A stretch of 64,000 nucleotides of DNA, taken from assembly GCA_012103315.1 (NCBI GenBank), contig WLWZ01000017.1, positions 1 to 64,000 on the forward strand, written 5' to 3'. The notes beneath the pieces are model-generated. The model had not been told where the DNA came from and did no database searches. It was given only the letters and a program-made list of their open reading frames with translations. Positions within the stretch are counted from its first letter, which is position 1; the number at the start of each line of letters is the position of its first letter. This DNA is from Alphaproteobacteria bacterium. Lineage in GTDB: Bacteria > Pseudomonadota > Alphaproteobacteria > MPNO01 > UBA2964. This document shows positions 47,820-57,147 of this stretch, piece by piece. The translations under genes were made by a program, and so were the position numbers.

Positions 47820-49157
47820 CTATCGTTTGGGCGGCGACCAAGCAGGATCGGATCCCGCTGTCGGCGTCCTGATTTCACGTTCGTTGAATCCCGTTAGATC
47901 CACCGAAAAAAGCTTTGGCTGTCCACCCCGCGGTTGACGGAAAAACATTAATACTCGGCCATTGGGTGACCATGTGGGTCCTTCAACAAGGAACCCTTTC
48001 GCCAAGAGGCGCTCTCCGCTGCCATTCGGTCTCATAACACCAATATAGAACTGGCCCTGTGTAATTTTTGTGAAGGCAATGAGATCACCTCGAGGGGACC
48101 ACACCGGGGTCGCATAACGACCGTTCCCAAAGCTAATACGCTTGGGATTTCCGCCATCAGAATCCATTACATAAATTTGCTGTCGCCCACCGCGATCCGA
48201 ATTAAAAACAACCCGCCGACCATCAGGCGAAAAGGACGGCGATGTATCGATAGAGGGGTGGCTGGTCAGACGGCTGACCCGGCGGGTCGGTAAGTCCATT
48301 ACAAAAATATCAGAATTACCATCTTGCGCCATTGACATAATGACGCGTTTTCCACTGGGCGAAAAGCGAGGCGCGAATGTCATCCCGGGAAAATCACCCA
48401 AGGCTTCGCGTTGCCCGGTATCAATATTGAAGATGTATACACGGGGCCGCCCGCCCCGATATTCAAGATAAGTAATTTCTTGAGCTGTTGGCGAAAAGCG
48501 GGGCGTCAAGACAAGCTCGCTACCACTCGTTAGATAGCGATGGTTTGCGCCATCCTGATCCATAATCGCGAGTCTTTTTACGCGTTTCTCTGCTGGCCCC
48601 GATTCAGCAACATATACCACTCGGGTATCAAAATAGCCCTGCTCACCGGTGATCCGCTTATAAATAGCGTCGGCAATTATATGGGCAACCCGTCGCCAGT
48701 TCCGCGACTCGGTGTCTGTGCGCAATCCAACAAGCTGCTGGCCGGCGAACACATCCCAGAGCCGGAACTCGACGCGCAACTGCCCGTTCGACCTAATTTC
48801 AGTGCTGCCAACAACCAGCGCCTGCGCATTGATTTGCCGCCATGACGGAAATTTAGGACGTATCCGAAGAGAGCTTCGTGCCTGGATAAACGCCTTACGA
48901 TCAATAAGTCGAAACAACCCAGATCGTTCGAGATCAGCCGCCACCACGGCCGCAATATCTCGTCCTAATGTTTGAGCTTGTGCGTCATTTCCAAAAAAGT
49001 CGGGAAGAGCAATTGGCAGAGGTTCAATTTTACCACTGGTAATATCGACTTTGAGCTCCGCGCGGGCTGGGTACGATCCCATCACCATGGCGAGTACAGG
49101 CACAGCGAAAAGCAGTGGTATAACCCAGAAGCGAACGTCTTGTTTGATATTCCTCAT
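47820..49157 (-). CDS. tolB: Tol-Pal system beta-propeller protein TolB
   Basis: A 445-residue periplasmic protein with a signal peptide (ending about residue 33, PARAE), an N-terminal alpha/beta domain (about 35-160) and a six-bladed beta-propeller with repeated blades such as [16 protein letters not shown] and [12 protein letters not shown]. It binds Pal and is released by TolA energised by TolQR. It lies between tolA and pal in the operon. Confidence 0.96.
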   Translation of the reverse strand: MRNIKQDVRFWVIPLLFAVPVLAMVMGSYPARAELKVDITSGKIEPLPIALPDFFGNDAQAQTLGRDIAAVVAADLERSGLFRLIDRKAFIQARSSLRIRPKFPSWRQINAQALVVGSTEIRSNGQLRVEFRLWDVFAGQQLVGLRTDTESRNWRRVAHIIADAIYKRITGEQGYFDTRVVYVAESGPAEKRVKRLAIMDQDGANHRYLTSGSELVLTPRFSPTAQEITYLEYRGGRPRVYIFNIDTGQREALGDFPGMTFAPRFSPSGKRVIMSMAQDGNSDIFVMDLPTRRVSRLTSHPSIDTSPSFSPDGRRVVFNSDRGGRQQIYVMDSDGGNPKRISFGNGRYATPVWSPRGDLIAFTKITQGQFYIGVMRPNGSGERLLAKGFLVEGPTWSPNGRVLMFFRQPRGGQPKLFSVDLTGFNEREIRTPTAGSDPAWSPPKR

Positions 49158-49183
49158 CGTCTCACATTAGCTCAAATTTGATG

Positions 49184-50029
49184 TTACGGACCCAACGCTT
49201 CGCTGGGGTCGAAATTGAACGTAATGTCCTTCCATATTTCGTATTGGCCATAAGGTAACCGCAAAGGGCTGCAACGTGGATTCAAAAGTGCGCGAACTGC
49301 ACTTTCTGCGACCACCCGAAAAGATTGGTCGGTGCGAAACCGCCCTGTATCGATGACTCGCGGTGCGCCGATCAACGAGCCATCGCGATTGAGACGGATA
49401 CGGACACCGATTTGCATCTTTTGCGCGTCCTTCGCGCCGCCTGGAATATTCCAGCACGGGACGACCTGTTGCCGAACTTTCTTGGACAGTTCGTTTTCGG
49501 TTTGACGGCGGGCATAGGCGGATCGAACGGGTGTCGGTTGCGGTTTGACAATCTTTGGCGTCTTTTTGGCGACCTTCGGAGTCGGTTTTTTGCGCTTGGT
49601 CAAATCTTTGAGCAGTTTCCGAAACTCGTCGGGCGGCGGCGGTTTGCGCCTGGGCTTGGGAGCGACACGGGCGACTTTGGCCGGTTTCTTGGGTTTGGCT
49701 TTTTTGACCACTTTGGGCTTGGGTTTTGGTTTGGGCTTTGGCTTCGCTTTTGGAGGTGGTGGCAACGGTTCTGGTGCTGGTTCGGGTATCGCCAAAGGAG
49801 GCGGTGGTGGAACAGCGGCCACGGGCGGCGGCGGTGGAACGATTGGCTTGGGCTGTGCAACAGGTTTGGGCGCCGGCTTTTCCGGCATCTGCTCCGGCAG
49901 GACAATCTCGACAGCCATCGGTGGGCTGCTTTCGATCTTTGGCGGATCGAATAAAATTGGGAGCCCGAAATAGGCTACGACAATCACGAGAACGTGCAAT
50001 ATACCCGAAATGATAACCGCACGTTTCAT
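49184..50029 (-). CDS. tolA: TolA-like energy-transducing protein
   Basis: A 281-residue inner-membrane protein spanning to the periplasm. One membrane segment is at about 5-22; a long proline- and lysine-rich region (about 45-165; runs of PPPP and repeated PKPKPKPK) replaces the usual alanine-rich helix; the C-terminal TonB/TolA domain covers about 195-281 (VRQQVVPCWNIPGGA; IGVRIRLNRDGSL). It couples TolQR proton flow to TolB-Pal. It follows tolR by three bases. The low-complexity DNA produces long false reading frames on both strands. Confidence 0.9.
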   Translation of the reverse strand: MKRAVIISGILHVLVIVVAYFGLPILFDPPKIESSPPMAVEIVLPEQMPEKPAPKPVAQPKPIVPPPPPVAAVPPPPPLAIPEPAPEPLPPPPKAKPKPKPKPKPKVVKKAKPKKPAKVARVAPKPRRKPPPPDEFRKLLKDLTKRKKPTPKVAKKTPKIVKPQPTPVRSAYARRQTENELSKKVRQQVVPCWNIPGGAKDAQKMQIGVRIRLNRDGSLIGAPRVIDTGRFRTDQSFRVVAESAVRALLNPRCSPLRLPYGQYEIWKDITFNFDPSEALGP

Positions 50030-50032
50030 TCC

Positions 50033-50494
50033 TCACCGCGCGCCCCGACCGGCCTTTTTACTAGGCGCCTGAGTTATCAGCGCTACCCTGTTAAATCCTG
50101 CCTGATTCAGCGCCCCCATAACGGACATAACCCTGCCATAAGCAATAGCCTGATCACCGCGCAAAAATATCCGCGCATCCTTTTTATTCTCGGTAATGGC
50201 AGTAAGCCGTGGAATCAGCTGATCGAGCTTTATTTCCGTATCTTGCAGAAATACGCCGCCATCACTGTTAACGCTGACAACCAACGGCTCATCCTGCCCG
50301 ACGACGCGGTTTGCTGCCGTTTCTGGTAAATCGACAGGGACCCCAACCGTCAATAATGGCGCCGTTACCATGAAGACGATCAATAGTACCAGCATAACGT
50401 CGACAAGCGGTGTGACGTTAATTTCACTTATTGGAGGGCGCCGACCAAGCTGTCCGGGCCTACCACCGCCTCGAGATCCAACATCCATTGCCAT
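50033..50494 (-). CDS. tolR: Tol-Pal system protein TolR
   Basis: A 153-residue ExbD/TolR-family protein with one membrane segment (about 25-47; INVTPLVDVMLVLLIVFMVT) containing the proton-path aspartate (D32) and a periplasmic domain. It works with TolQ to energise TolA. It follows tolQ by two bases and precedes tolA by three. Confidence 0.96.
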   Translation of the reverse strand: MAMDVGSRGGGRPGQLGRRPPISEINVTPLVDVMLVLLIVFMVTAPLLTVGVPVDLPETAANRVVGQDEPLVVSVNSDGGVFLQDTEIKLDQLIPRLTAITENKKDARIFLRGDQAIAYGRVMSVMGALNQAGFNRVALITQAPSKKAGRGAR

Positions 50495-50496
50495 AA

Positions 50497-51222
50497 TCAG
50501 TCAGACTCCTCGAACTGTCGCGACAAAATTGCACTGAATTCATTACCAAATGCCTCAAGTCGGGCAGCATAACGTCCAAGGTCGGTGGAAAGCTTATTAT
50601 AAGCGACAACCGCCGGAATAGCGGCTACGAGACCCAATGCCGTCGCGAACAATGCTTCCGCAATACCTGGGGCCACAACAGCCAAAGAGGTATCCTTAGA
50701 TTGGGCGATTGCCTGGAAACTATTCATGATTCCCCAAACAGTTCCGAACAAACCAATAAATGGAGCGGTCGAACCAACTGTCGCCAGAAAGGCCATATGG
50801 CGTTCCAGTCCTTCTATCTCACGCCCCATGGTAACATGCATAACGCGCTCGATCCGTTGCGCCAGACTTGCTTTCTGAGAGGTTTCTGAGAGTCCTTTCG
50901 ACGCGGATCGTCGCCATTCCCGCATTGCTGCGGTAAACACTGACGACATGGGTTCCTGTGGACGATTATCTATACGGTCATAGAGATCTTCCAAAGATCC
51001 GCCAGACCAGAATGCTTCTTCAAACTCCTCTGCTTGCGTCGCCAGCCGGCGCATACGGAGGAGTTTGTCGAAAATTATTGCCCAGCACCAAAAAGAAGCG
51101 AGGACCAAAATGACCATCACGAGTTTAACAACGATATCAGCCTGGAGAAACAATCCCCAGACTGAAAGGTCATGAGCCACCGACCCAGCTATGGCGGCGG
51201 ATGCTATCGCAGTTTGTTCCAT
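50497..51222 (-). CDS. tolQ: Tol-Pal system protein TolQ
   Basis: A 241-residue ExbB/TolQ-family proton channel with three membrane segments (about 20-50, 140-165 and 175-200). Typical stretches are LATVGSTAPFIGLFGTVWG and ALFATALGLVAAIPAVVAYN. It heads the tolQRA group and follows ybgC by 15 bases. Confidence 0.96.
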   Translation of the reverse strand: MEQTAIASAAIAGSVAHDLSVWGLFLQADIVVKLVMVILVLASFWCWAIIFDKLLRMRRLATQAEEFEEAFWSGGSLEDLYDRIDNRPQEPMSSVFTAAMREWRRSASKGLSETSQKASLAQRIERVMHVTMGREIEGLERHMAFLATVGSTAPFIGLFGTVWGIMNSFQAIAQSKDTSLAVVAPGIAEALFATALGLVAAIPAVVAYNKLSTDLGRYAARLEAFGNEFSAILSRQFEESD

Positions 51223-51237
51223 ATCTCGATTCCGTCC

Positions 51238-51690
51238 TTACTGTTTCGAGTTATTAACTGCCAAAAGTGGCAAAAGTACGTCACGCAATTCACTTGGCAA
51301 ACGTTTGGGTTTTCCAGCATCTCCGACACAGGCCAGCCGAACCTGGAGTCGCGCGATCTCGTCACCCTCCCGCCTTATTGTTTGTTCAATCCACAGGCTC
51401 GCTGCTTCGATTTCGACACTACCGCTGTAAATTTCAAGAGCATCATCAAGATGAGCGGGTTTCATATAGTCAACTTCACACCGTCGAACTGCAAATACCA
51501 AACCATCTTCTGACATCATTTTTGCGTGCGGGTAGCCGATACAGCGCAACATTTCTGTTCGAGCGCGCTCGGCATATCTGAGATAGTTTGCGTAATAAAC
51601 GATGCCCCCACTATCTGTGTCTTCGAAATAGACCCTAACCGGAAAGACATGGACGCTATTCTCGAGCATACCAGCATCAGGAACTGCCAT
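51238..51690 (-). CDS. ybgC: Tol-Pal associated acyl-CoA thioesterase YbgC
   Basis: A 150-residue hotdog-fold acyl-CoA thioesterase of the 4-hydroxybenzoyl-CoA type. [20 protein letters not shown] contains the catalytic aspartate, and [14 protein letters not shown] follows. The start is uncertain: ATG at 51690 overlaps ruvB by 14 bases, ATG at 51669 does not, and 51714 is also open. It stands at the head of the tol genes, its usual place. Confidence 0.92.
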   Translation of the reverse strand: MAVPDAGMLENSVHVFPVRVYFEDTDSGGIVYYANYLRYAERARTEMLRCIGYPHAKMMSEDGLVFAVRRCEVDYMKPAHLDDALEIYSGSVEIEAASLWIEQTIRREGDEIARLQVRLACVGDAGKPKRLPSELRDVLLPLLAVNNSKQ

Positions 51691-52750
51691 CGTCGCCATC
51701 CGCTTCCAAATCACTGTTTTCGGTCGCTAGCAATTCGAGCTGAGAAATGACCTCTTTGTCAGCCTTAAGACCGATATGATCAAACCCCCGCGCCGTCACA
51801 ACGCGACCGCGTGGCGTTCGCTGTACAAGCCCTTGTTGAATGAGAAACGGCTCGATCACCTCTTCAATAGCATCGCGCTGTTCGGACAAAGCCGCCGCAA
51901 GTGTCTCGACACCGACCGGCCCGCCACCATAATTTTCACAAATTGTTCGAAGATATCGACGATCCATCGCATCAAGACCGAGGGCATCAACTTCCAACCG
52001 ATTGAGGGCAGCATCTGCGATTGCGGCATCCACCGGGCCATTCTCGCCAACAACAGCAAAGTCACGTACCCGACGTAATAATCTCCCTGCGACACGCGGT
52101 GTCCCCCGGGCGCGTCGAGCAATTTCGCCGGCCCCTTCATCAGTAAGCTCTAGATCTAAGAGATTTGCGGCGCGCCGAACAATGCTCTCAAGCTCCTCTG
52201 CGCTATAGAAGTTTAGCCGCAGCGGAATTCCGAACCGTTCACGTAATGGTGTCGTGATCAGTCCCGACCTTGTCGTCGCCCCGATAAGCGTAAAGGGTTG
52301 CAGATCAATCCGCACCGATCTCGCCGCCGGCCCCTCTCCGATTACGAGATCAAGCTTGTAATCCTCTATCGCAGGATACAGCACCTCTTCAACGACAGGT
52401 GAAAGTCGATGAATTTCATCAATAAACAAAACGTCGTTTGCTTCCAGGTTGGTGAGAATCGCCGCGAGATCACCTGCTTTGGCGATTACAGGACCTGACG
52501 TCATCCGGAAACCAACCCCAAGTTCTCTGGCGACAATCTGAGCAAGTGTCGTTTTGCCGAGCCCGGGCGGGCCATAAAAGAGAACGTGGTCCAGCGCCTC
52601 ACCACGCGTTTTCGCGGCATTGATGAAGACACTCAAATTTTCGCGGAGCTGTGGCTGCCCCACAAAATCATTGAGAGTTTGCGGGCGCAGAGAAACTTCC
52701 GTCGAGTCATCCTGCCCGGATTCTGGCGCAACGATACGCTCCTCCGTCAT
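51677..52750 (-). CDS. ruvB: Holliday junction branch migration helicase RuvB
   Basis: A 357-residue AAA+ motor that drives branch migration with RuvA. Walker A is [13 protein letters not shown], Walker B is [11 protein letters not shown], and [20 protein letters not shown] and the C-terminal winged helix with [13 protein letters not shown] are present. The start overlaps the ruvA stop by four bases. It ends inside the first codons of ybgC. Confidence 0.97.
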   Translation of the reverse strand: MTEERIVAPESGQDDSTEVSLRPQTLNDFVGQPQLRENLSVFINAAKTRGEALDHVLFYGPPGLGKTTLAQIVARELGVGFRMTSGPVIAKAGDLAAILTNLEANDVLFIDEIHRLSPVVEEVLYPAIEDYKLDLVIGEGPAARSVRIDLQPFTLIGATTRSGLITTPLRERFGIPLRLNFYSAEELESIVRRAANLLDLELTDEGAGEIARRARGTPRVAGRLLRRVRDFAVVGENGPVDAAIADAALNRLEVDALGLDAMDRRYLRTICENYGGGPVGVETLAAALSEQRDAIEEVIEPFLIQQGLVQRTPRGRVVTARGFDHIGLKADKEVISQLELLATENSDLEADGDDGSS

Positions 52751-53352
52751 GCGCTAAGCTCCTGCAATCCAGCCTTTACCAGGGTTTCAACGCTGGAATC
52801 CTCGCCCAATGTCTGAACGGCCTGAGACACCGCACCGAAGGCCGCACTGCGGCCATATCCAAGGTTGACCAACGCAGATACAGCATCGGAAATCGCACCG
52901 GTATCTTCACTCGCTTTGCCGCCAAAATCGACATGACGCACTACACTAAGTTCGGCAGCCTTTTCACGCAGCTCGGCCAATAACCGAACCGCCAAACGTG
53001 GACCAACACCCGGCGCCCGAGTCAGCGCCGCTTTATCTTCCGCCATCATCGCATTCGCCAATTCATCTGGTGCCAAAGTGCCAAGAATAGCCAGCGCAAC
53101 TTTGGCGCCGACGCCCTGAACAGTCGTTAACAACTTGAACCAGTCCCGTTCTGATTGGTCGGCAAAACCATAAAGATGAATGTGATCTTCCCGAACATGG
53201 GTTTCGACCGATATCGAGACAGGATCTCCTGCCCGACCGAGTGCTCCGAGAGTGCGTGAGGAACAAAACACGAGATAGCCAACGCCACTGACGTCGATGA
53301 CGGCACCATCATCACCAATCGAGTCTAATAAGCCGGTAAGCTTGGCAATCAT
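52747..53352 (-). CDS. ruvA: Holliday junction DNA-binding protein RuvA
   Basis: A 201-residue protein that binds four-way junctions as a tetramer. It starts [20 protein letters not shown] (OB fold), has tandem helix-hairpin-helix motifs ([36 protein letters not shown]), and a C-terminal domain for RuvB contact. It follows ruvC by 11 bases and overlaps ruvB. Confidence 0.97.
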   Translation of the reverse strand: MIAKLTGLLDSIGDDGAVIDVSGVGYLVFCSSRTLGALGRAGDPVSISVETHVREDHIHLYGFADQSERDWFKLLTTVQGVGAKVALAILGTLAPDELANAMMAEDKAALTRAPGVGPRLAVRLLAELREKAAELSVVRHVDFGGKASEDTGAISDAVSALVNLGYGRSAAFGAVSQAVQTLGEDSSVETLVKAGLQELSA

Positions 53353-53363
53353 TCCGAAAAACC

Positions 53364-53888
53364 CTATTCCGCAGGCGTGGACGCATGAACGACCTGCACA
53401 CCAGAATCCCAGCGCGCACGACTACGGCGATGATGGGCATGACATACAGCGACACCAAGCGCGTCAGCAGCATCCGCGCTGTCGATCGACGCGCCAGGCA
53501 ACAATGTACGAACCATCATTTCTACTTGATCCTTACCGGCATGCCCCGCGCCGACCAGTGATTTCTTGATGACATTTGCAGGATATTCACTAACCGGAAT
53601 ATCCGCCATTGCAGGTGTCAATAAGACGACCCCACGAGCTTGGCCAAGTTTTAGCGTTGATTTCGGGTTACGGTTCACAAAAGTTTCTTCGACGGCCGCT
53701 TCATCGGGCCGGTAGGTCTCTATGACCGAGTTTAAGACGCGATACAAAGTCGCCAGCCGTTCGGCTAGAGACATTTTCGTCGGCACCCGGACGGTACCGG
53801 CAGCAACATATGTCAGATTGTTGCCATCAACATTTATGATACCCCAGCCCGTTGCCCGTAAACCAGAATCCAGCCCAATAAGCTTCAT
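53364..53888 (-). CDS. ruvC: Crossover junction endodeoxyribonuclease RuvC
   Basis: A 174-residue Holliday junction resolvase of RNase H fold. The start at 53888 gives MKLIGLDSGLRATGWG with the first catalytic aspartate; VEETFVNRNPKSTLKLGQ carries the glutamate, and DSADALGVAVCHAHH the last acidic residues. GGATTTG provides a good ribosome-binding site. The longer frame to 53921 would overlap yebC. It begins ruvCAB. Confidence 0.96.
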   Translation of the reverse strand: MKLIGLDSGLRATGWGIINVDGNNLTYVAAGTVRVPTKMSLAERLATLYRVLNSVIETYRPDEAAVEETFVNRNPKSTLKLGQARGVVLLTPAMADIPVSEYPANVIKKSLVGAGHAGKDQVEMMVRTLLPGASIDSADAADALGVAVCHAHHRRSRARWDSGVQVVHASTPAE

Positions 53889-53910
53889 CAAATCCCTTTC
53901 ACCGCCCTTG

Positions 53911-54660
53911 CTAGTCAGCAAGCGTGGCCATTACCGCATCATCGATCTCGTAATTTGCGGAAACTGACCGCACATCATCATTGTCGTCCAGCGTCTCAAG
54001 CAGCTTGAACAATGTTTGCACATGATCTTCACCGACCGGCACTGATACTTGTGGTTTCCACTGAAGTTCGACCAATTGCGGTGTATCAAACTTTGCTTCC
54101 AAGGCTTCACGGACGGTATGTAAATCATCTGGTTCACAGACCACGTCATGGCTAGCATCCGACGATTCTACATCGGTGGCGCCGGCCTCTAACGCCGCCT
54201 CAAACATCTCGTCGGCACTTGTGACATCCGCCGCGTAGCCAACCGCGCCGATACGATCAAATTGAAAACTGACGCTGTTGGTTTCACCCAGTGACCCGCC
54301 ATGCTTTGTGAAGGCGGCTCGCACTTCGCTCGCCGTGCGATTGCGATTATCGGTCAGCGTTTCGACAATGATGGCGACACCACCTGGCCCATAGCCCTCG
54401 TATCGAATTTCCTCAAAGGCTTCTCCGTCCGCCAAACCAGCACCGCGTTTAATTGCCCGATCAATATTATCCTTCGGCATATTGACGGCTTTAGCCGCCG
54501 CCACTGCCGTTTTCAGCGCAGGGTTCATTTCAACATCCGGCAAGCCGGTACGCGCCGCCACCTGAATTTCGCGAATATGTTTAGAAAATACCTTGGCGCG
54601 CTTTTTATCCTGCGCACCTTTCCGGTACATAATGTTTTTAAATTGGGAATGTCCGGCCAT
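53911..54660 (-). CDS. YebC/PmpR-family translation or transcription factor
   Basis: A 249-residue YebC protein: [20 protein letters not shown], then [25 protein letters not shown] read as the central family signature over residues 90-115, and [14 protein letters not shown] ends. Members act as transcription factors or help ribosomes through difficult sequences. It lies upstream of ruvCAB on the same strand, its usual place. The 162-base upstream region includes a small hairpin (54756-54770) and a TATA-rich stretch likely to be the promoter. Confidence 0.95.
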   Translation of the reverse strand: MAGHSQFKNIMYRKGAQDKKRAKVFSKHIREIQVAARTGLPDVEMNPALKTAVAAAKAVNMPKDNIDRAIKRGAGLADGEAFEEIRYEGYGPGGVAIIVETLTDNRNRTASEVRAAFTKHGGSLGETNSVSFQFDRIGAVGYAADVTSADEMFEAALEAGATDVESSDASHDVVCEPDDLHTVREALEAKFDTPQLVELQWKPQVSVPVGEDHVQTLFKLLETLDDNDDVRSVSANYEIDDAVMATLAD

Positions 54661-54755
54661 GACCGCCTTGATCCGATATTAAGGGAGAAAAATATACTAT
54701 ATATAGCGGTTTAAAGCACATAGACCCCATTTTCTAGTCACTAAATCGCGTTTGA

Positions 54756-54770
54756 GCCCGAAAAACGGGC
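54756..54770 (-). terminator. Small hairpin after the YmdB-family gene
   Basis: GCCCG and CGGGC pair around five A on the plus strand (five T on the minus strand). It lies about 53 bases after the YmdB-family stop and about 95 bases before yebC. Without a following T-run on the minus strand it is a weak terminator at best. Confidence 0.3.
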
Positions 54771-54822
54771 ATTTATGACGAAAAACCGACCAGAAATCCA
54801 AATCGGCTAGTTGTTCATGAAT

Positions 54823-55641
54823 TTATGATCCCATTTCAGGTGTCGGCGCGAGACGCCCGCCGCGCCTAAATGGTGTGATATTCGTAGTGAGTCCGGTCTC
54901 ATCATCGGTATCAATGACAACGCCACATAATGTAGCTTCACCTTGAGCCGCCTCTAGACGAGGGGCCGGTACTTTCTTGCGGAAGCGGGCAATTGACCCT
55001 TCCTTTTTCATGCCGATCACAGAGTCATAATCGCCGCACATTCCGAGATCAGTCATATAGCCAGTGCCACCGGGCAGCACTTGATGATCAGCGGTTGGTA
55101 TATGCGAATGCGTTCCGACGAGCGCAGAGACCCGTCCATCCAACACATGACCCATCGCGACTTTTTCGCTTGTCGCTTCGCCATGAAAATCAACGATGAT
55201 CGCCGCAATATCGCCGCCCAGTTTTTTGTTGAGGAGCGCCCGATCCATCCCCGAAAAGGGATCATCCAAAGTCGGCATAAACAAGAGCCCCATAAAATGC
55301 AGCACAAGAACTTTTCGACCGGCACCATCTTCATAAAGCCCCATGCCAGTTCCTGGTGTCCCCTCGGGATAGTTATGCGGCCGTAACAGGCGTTTTTCTT
55401 TATCAAAATGAGGGATGATGTCTTTTTGATCCCAGGCATGATTGCCCGTCGTCACAACATCCGCCCCAGCCTCCAGAAACTGACCACAAATTTTTGGCGT
55501 AATACCGAACCCACCAGCCGCGTTTTCTCCATTGACGATAGCAAAGTCCACGGCGAGCTCGCGCCGCAGATGGGGCAACGCCTCGCAAACCGCACGCCGT
55601 CCGCTACGACCAACAACATCGCCTAAAACAAGAATTCTCAT
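54823..55641 (-). CDS. YmdB-family metallophosphoesterase
   Basis: A 272-residue calcineurin-like phosphoesterase of the TIGR00282/YmdB family, some of which hydrolyse cyclic nucleotides. Metal ligands are seen in MRILVLGDVVGRSGRR, VNGENAAGGFGIT, VTTGNHAWDQKD and VGTHSHIPTAD. The length is normal. It lies 26 bases after the 5-formyl-THF cyclo-ligase gene, as in several alphaproteobacteria. Confidence 0.93.
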   Translation of the reverse strand: MRILVLGDVVGRSGRRAVCEALPHLRRELAVDFAIVNGENAAGGFGITPKICGQFLEAGADVVTTGNHAWDQKDIIPHFDKEKRLLRPHNYPEGTPGTGMGLYEDGAGRKVLVLHFMGLLFMPTLDDPFSGMDRALLNKKLGGDIAAIIVDFHGEATSEKVAMGHVLDGRVSALVGTHSHIPTADHQVLPGGTGYMTDLGMCGDYDSVIGMKKEGSIARFRKKVPAPRLEAAQGEATLCGVVIDTDDETGLTTNITPFRRGGRLAPTPEMGS

Positions 55642-55667
55642 CCGACTACTTTCTTACACACGATCTG

Positions 55668-56276
55668 TCAGGCCCGGCCGAATTGTTTAAAACCTTGCTC
55701 TGTAATCAACCAGTCCAGCCTAGCATCACCTTCGTCATGCGGCACGAACTGAACCCTTTGCACATCATACGCAACGCCAACCGCGACCACGGGACCTTCC
55801 CTGCCCTGGCGTCGTTGAAGAAGGGTTCGATCATAATAACCACCACCATAGCCAAGCCGATTACCATCACCATCAACCGCCAGCAACGGAACCAGCATAA
55901 CTTCCGGTGTCAAAACAGGTTGATCAGATGACGGTTCGGCAACACCAAAGGAAGCTTCTTCGAGTGCATCTCCCGGTTGCCAGAGACGGAACGACAACGG
56001 CTTGTTTTTTTGCTGCATTACCGGCAACGCACATCGTACTCCTTCGTCATGAAGGCCGCGCAGTAGTTTTCGGGTATCAAGCTCATCGCGCATCGGCCAA
56101 TAGGCAGAAACAATTGTGCCACGATCAATCACCAATCCTGCATCGCGGGCCAATCGGAGTTGGTCGCAAATTTCCGTTGCGGCAATGCGACCCCTGTCAC
56201 GATGCGCCGCTGTTCTTACGGCGCGTACATTAAGGGCCAAGAGCCGCTTGGCCTCATCAATTCGGGAAAGCGCCAA
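55668..56276 (-). CDS. 5-formyltetrahydrofolate cyclo-ligase
   Basis: A 202-residue enzyme that recycles 5-formyl-THF to 5,10-methenyl-THF with ATP. Motifs are SAYWPMRDELDTRKLLRGL, and VPLLAVDGDGNRLGYGGGYY followed by DRTLL. The start appears to be a TTG at 56276 (product begins MALSRIDEAKRLLA) with GAAAGAAG upstream. The gene order zapA, 6S RNA, this gene is ancient and shared with gammaproteobacteria. Confidence 0.92.
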   Translation of the reverse strand: MALSRIDEAKRLLALNVRAVRTAAHRDRGRIAATEICDQLRLARDAGLVIDRGTIVSAYWPMRDELDTRKLLRGLHDEGVRCALPVMQQKNKPLSFRLWQPGDALEEASFGVAEPSSDQPVLTPEVMLVPLLAVDGDGNRLGYGGGYYDRTLLQRRQGREGPVVAVGVAYDVQRVQFVPHDEGDARLDWLITEQGFKQFGRA

Positions 56277-56307
56277 CGAGATCGTCTTCTTTCTAAATCT
56301 TGTATTT

Positions 56308-56430
56308 CTGAAATTCAGGTGATGCCGCGATAGCCGGTCAACGTGTCATCCTCTAAGGCCCGCGTTAGCAGGTGGGCGCCATATACCGAAACCAAGGCTC
56401 CGGCAGGGACAGCTCCCTAGAAGATATTAT
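56308..56430 (-). ncRNA. ssrS: Probable 6S RNA
   Basis: The region lies between zapA and the 5-formyl-THF cyclo-ligase gene, all on the minus strand, which is the conserved location of 6S RNA in proteobacteria. On the minus strand it contains GGCGCCCACCTGC and a downstream GACCGGCTATCGCGGC that can partly pair with an earlier GCCGGAGCC, consistent with a long imperfect rod. 6S RNA binds the housekeeping RNA polymerase in stationary phase. Ends are approximate. Recognition rests on position plus short sequence similarity, with no covariance search. Confidence 0.62.
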
Positions 56431-56480
56431 TGGCCAAAGGGATGTATATGTATCTCGTACCACGCAGCATCGAGATTAAT

Positions 56481-56813
56481 TTAAGCTGGCTCAAGCTTCT
56501 CTGCAATCAGTTCTATACGTTGCGCCAAAGCTTCTGTCGTCTGAGCAAGTGCCTGTTCAGCTTCTGCAGCCTCGTCATTTGCGCTACCATCATCAGTAGA
56601 ATTCAAATTGGAGTAGGTTTCAGAAAGCTCATCTGAAATCAACAAACTTGCCATTACGAGTAATCGCGCGTCACCAATTTGACCAACAGACGCCACAAGT
56701 TCCTGTATACGCTTATCAACAAAAGCAGCGAGCTGCAGCAGATGATCTTCCTGCCCATCATCACAGGCTATACGGTAGGATTTGCCGTTTATCGCGACGT
56801 CAACCTGCGCCAT
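56481..56813 (-). CDS. zapA: Cell division protein ZapA
   Basis: A 110-residue FtsZ-associated protein that bundles Z-ring filaments. It starts MAQVDVAINGKSYRIACDDG at 56813; a longer frame to 56891 would add 26 unrelated residues. The beta-rich N-terminus is followed by a long coiled coil (about 40-108). It overlaps the DUF4164 gene by 14 bases and precedes the 6S RNA. Confidence 0.94.
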   Translation of the reverse strand: MAQVDVAINGKSYRIACDDGQEDHLLQLAAFVDKRIQELVASVGQIGDARLLVMASLLISDELSETYSNLNSTDDGSANDEAAEAEQALAQTTEALAQRIELIAEKLEPA

Positions 56814-57033
56814 TACCCTCACCCAAAATTGTACGCAGCTGCTCGATCGCAGAATCGAGACGCATCGAAACTTCCTTTGTATTATCTTCAAGGCTCGTGC
56901 AGCGCTGCCTAAGAGTTGTCAGCTCGCCTTCAACCTGTCCCGCTGTGGAATTCCCGCCAACCCGTTGAGACGCTTCTTCCAGCCGTGCGAGGGCGCTTTC
57001 CAGCCGCTCTTGTGCTGCTTCAAGCTGTCCCAT
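56800..57033 (-). CDS. DUF4164 coiled-coil protein
   Basis: A 77-residue, almost wholly coiled-coil protein starting MGQLEAAQERLESALARLEE. It matches the small DUF4164 family that is found upstream of zapA in alphaproteobacteria. It overlaps zapA by 14 bases, so both are probably translated together and it may act in Z-ring assembly; that role is inferred from position. Confidence 0.82.
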   Translation of the reverse strand: MGQLEAAQERLESALARLEEASQRVGGNSTAGQVEGELTTLRQRCTSLEDNTKEVSMRLDSAIEQLRTILGEGNGAG

Positions 57034-57147
57034 GTTTATGGCTCATCCGATCTTTTCGCAGAACTATGCGCATTTGAGAATAGGATGGCCGTCGCGCAAG
57101 CGTCAACCACGCTCGTCTTCGCCCGCCACACATGGCACACTGGTGTT

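Noticed and set aside
49700..49850. Repeated short units in tolA as a possible CRISPR or tandem-repeat element
   Set aside because: The units are codons for Pro and Lys in frame, with no spacers and no constant repeat length.
49167..50036. A 289-codon minus-strand frame overlapping tolA in another phase
   Set aside because: Its product is a low-complexity Ser/Thr/Arg/Gln string caused by the Pro-Lys repeats of tolA; the tolA frame has a membrane anchor and TonB-like domain and fits the operon.
56782..57147. Upstream extension of the unknown gene at 57148 into the zapA/DUF4164 region
   Set aside because: The extension is antisense to two recognised genes and its product there has no sensible pattern; a start at 57148 or 57085 is much more likely.
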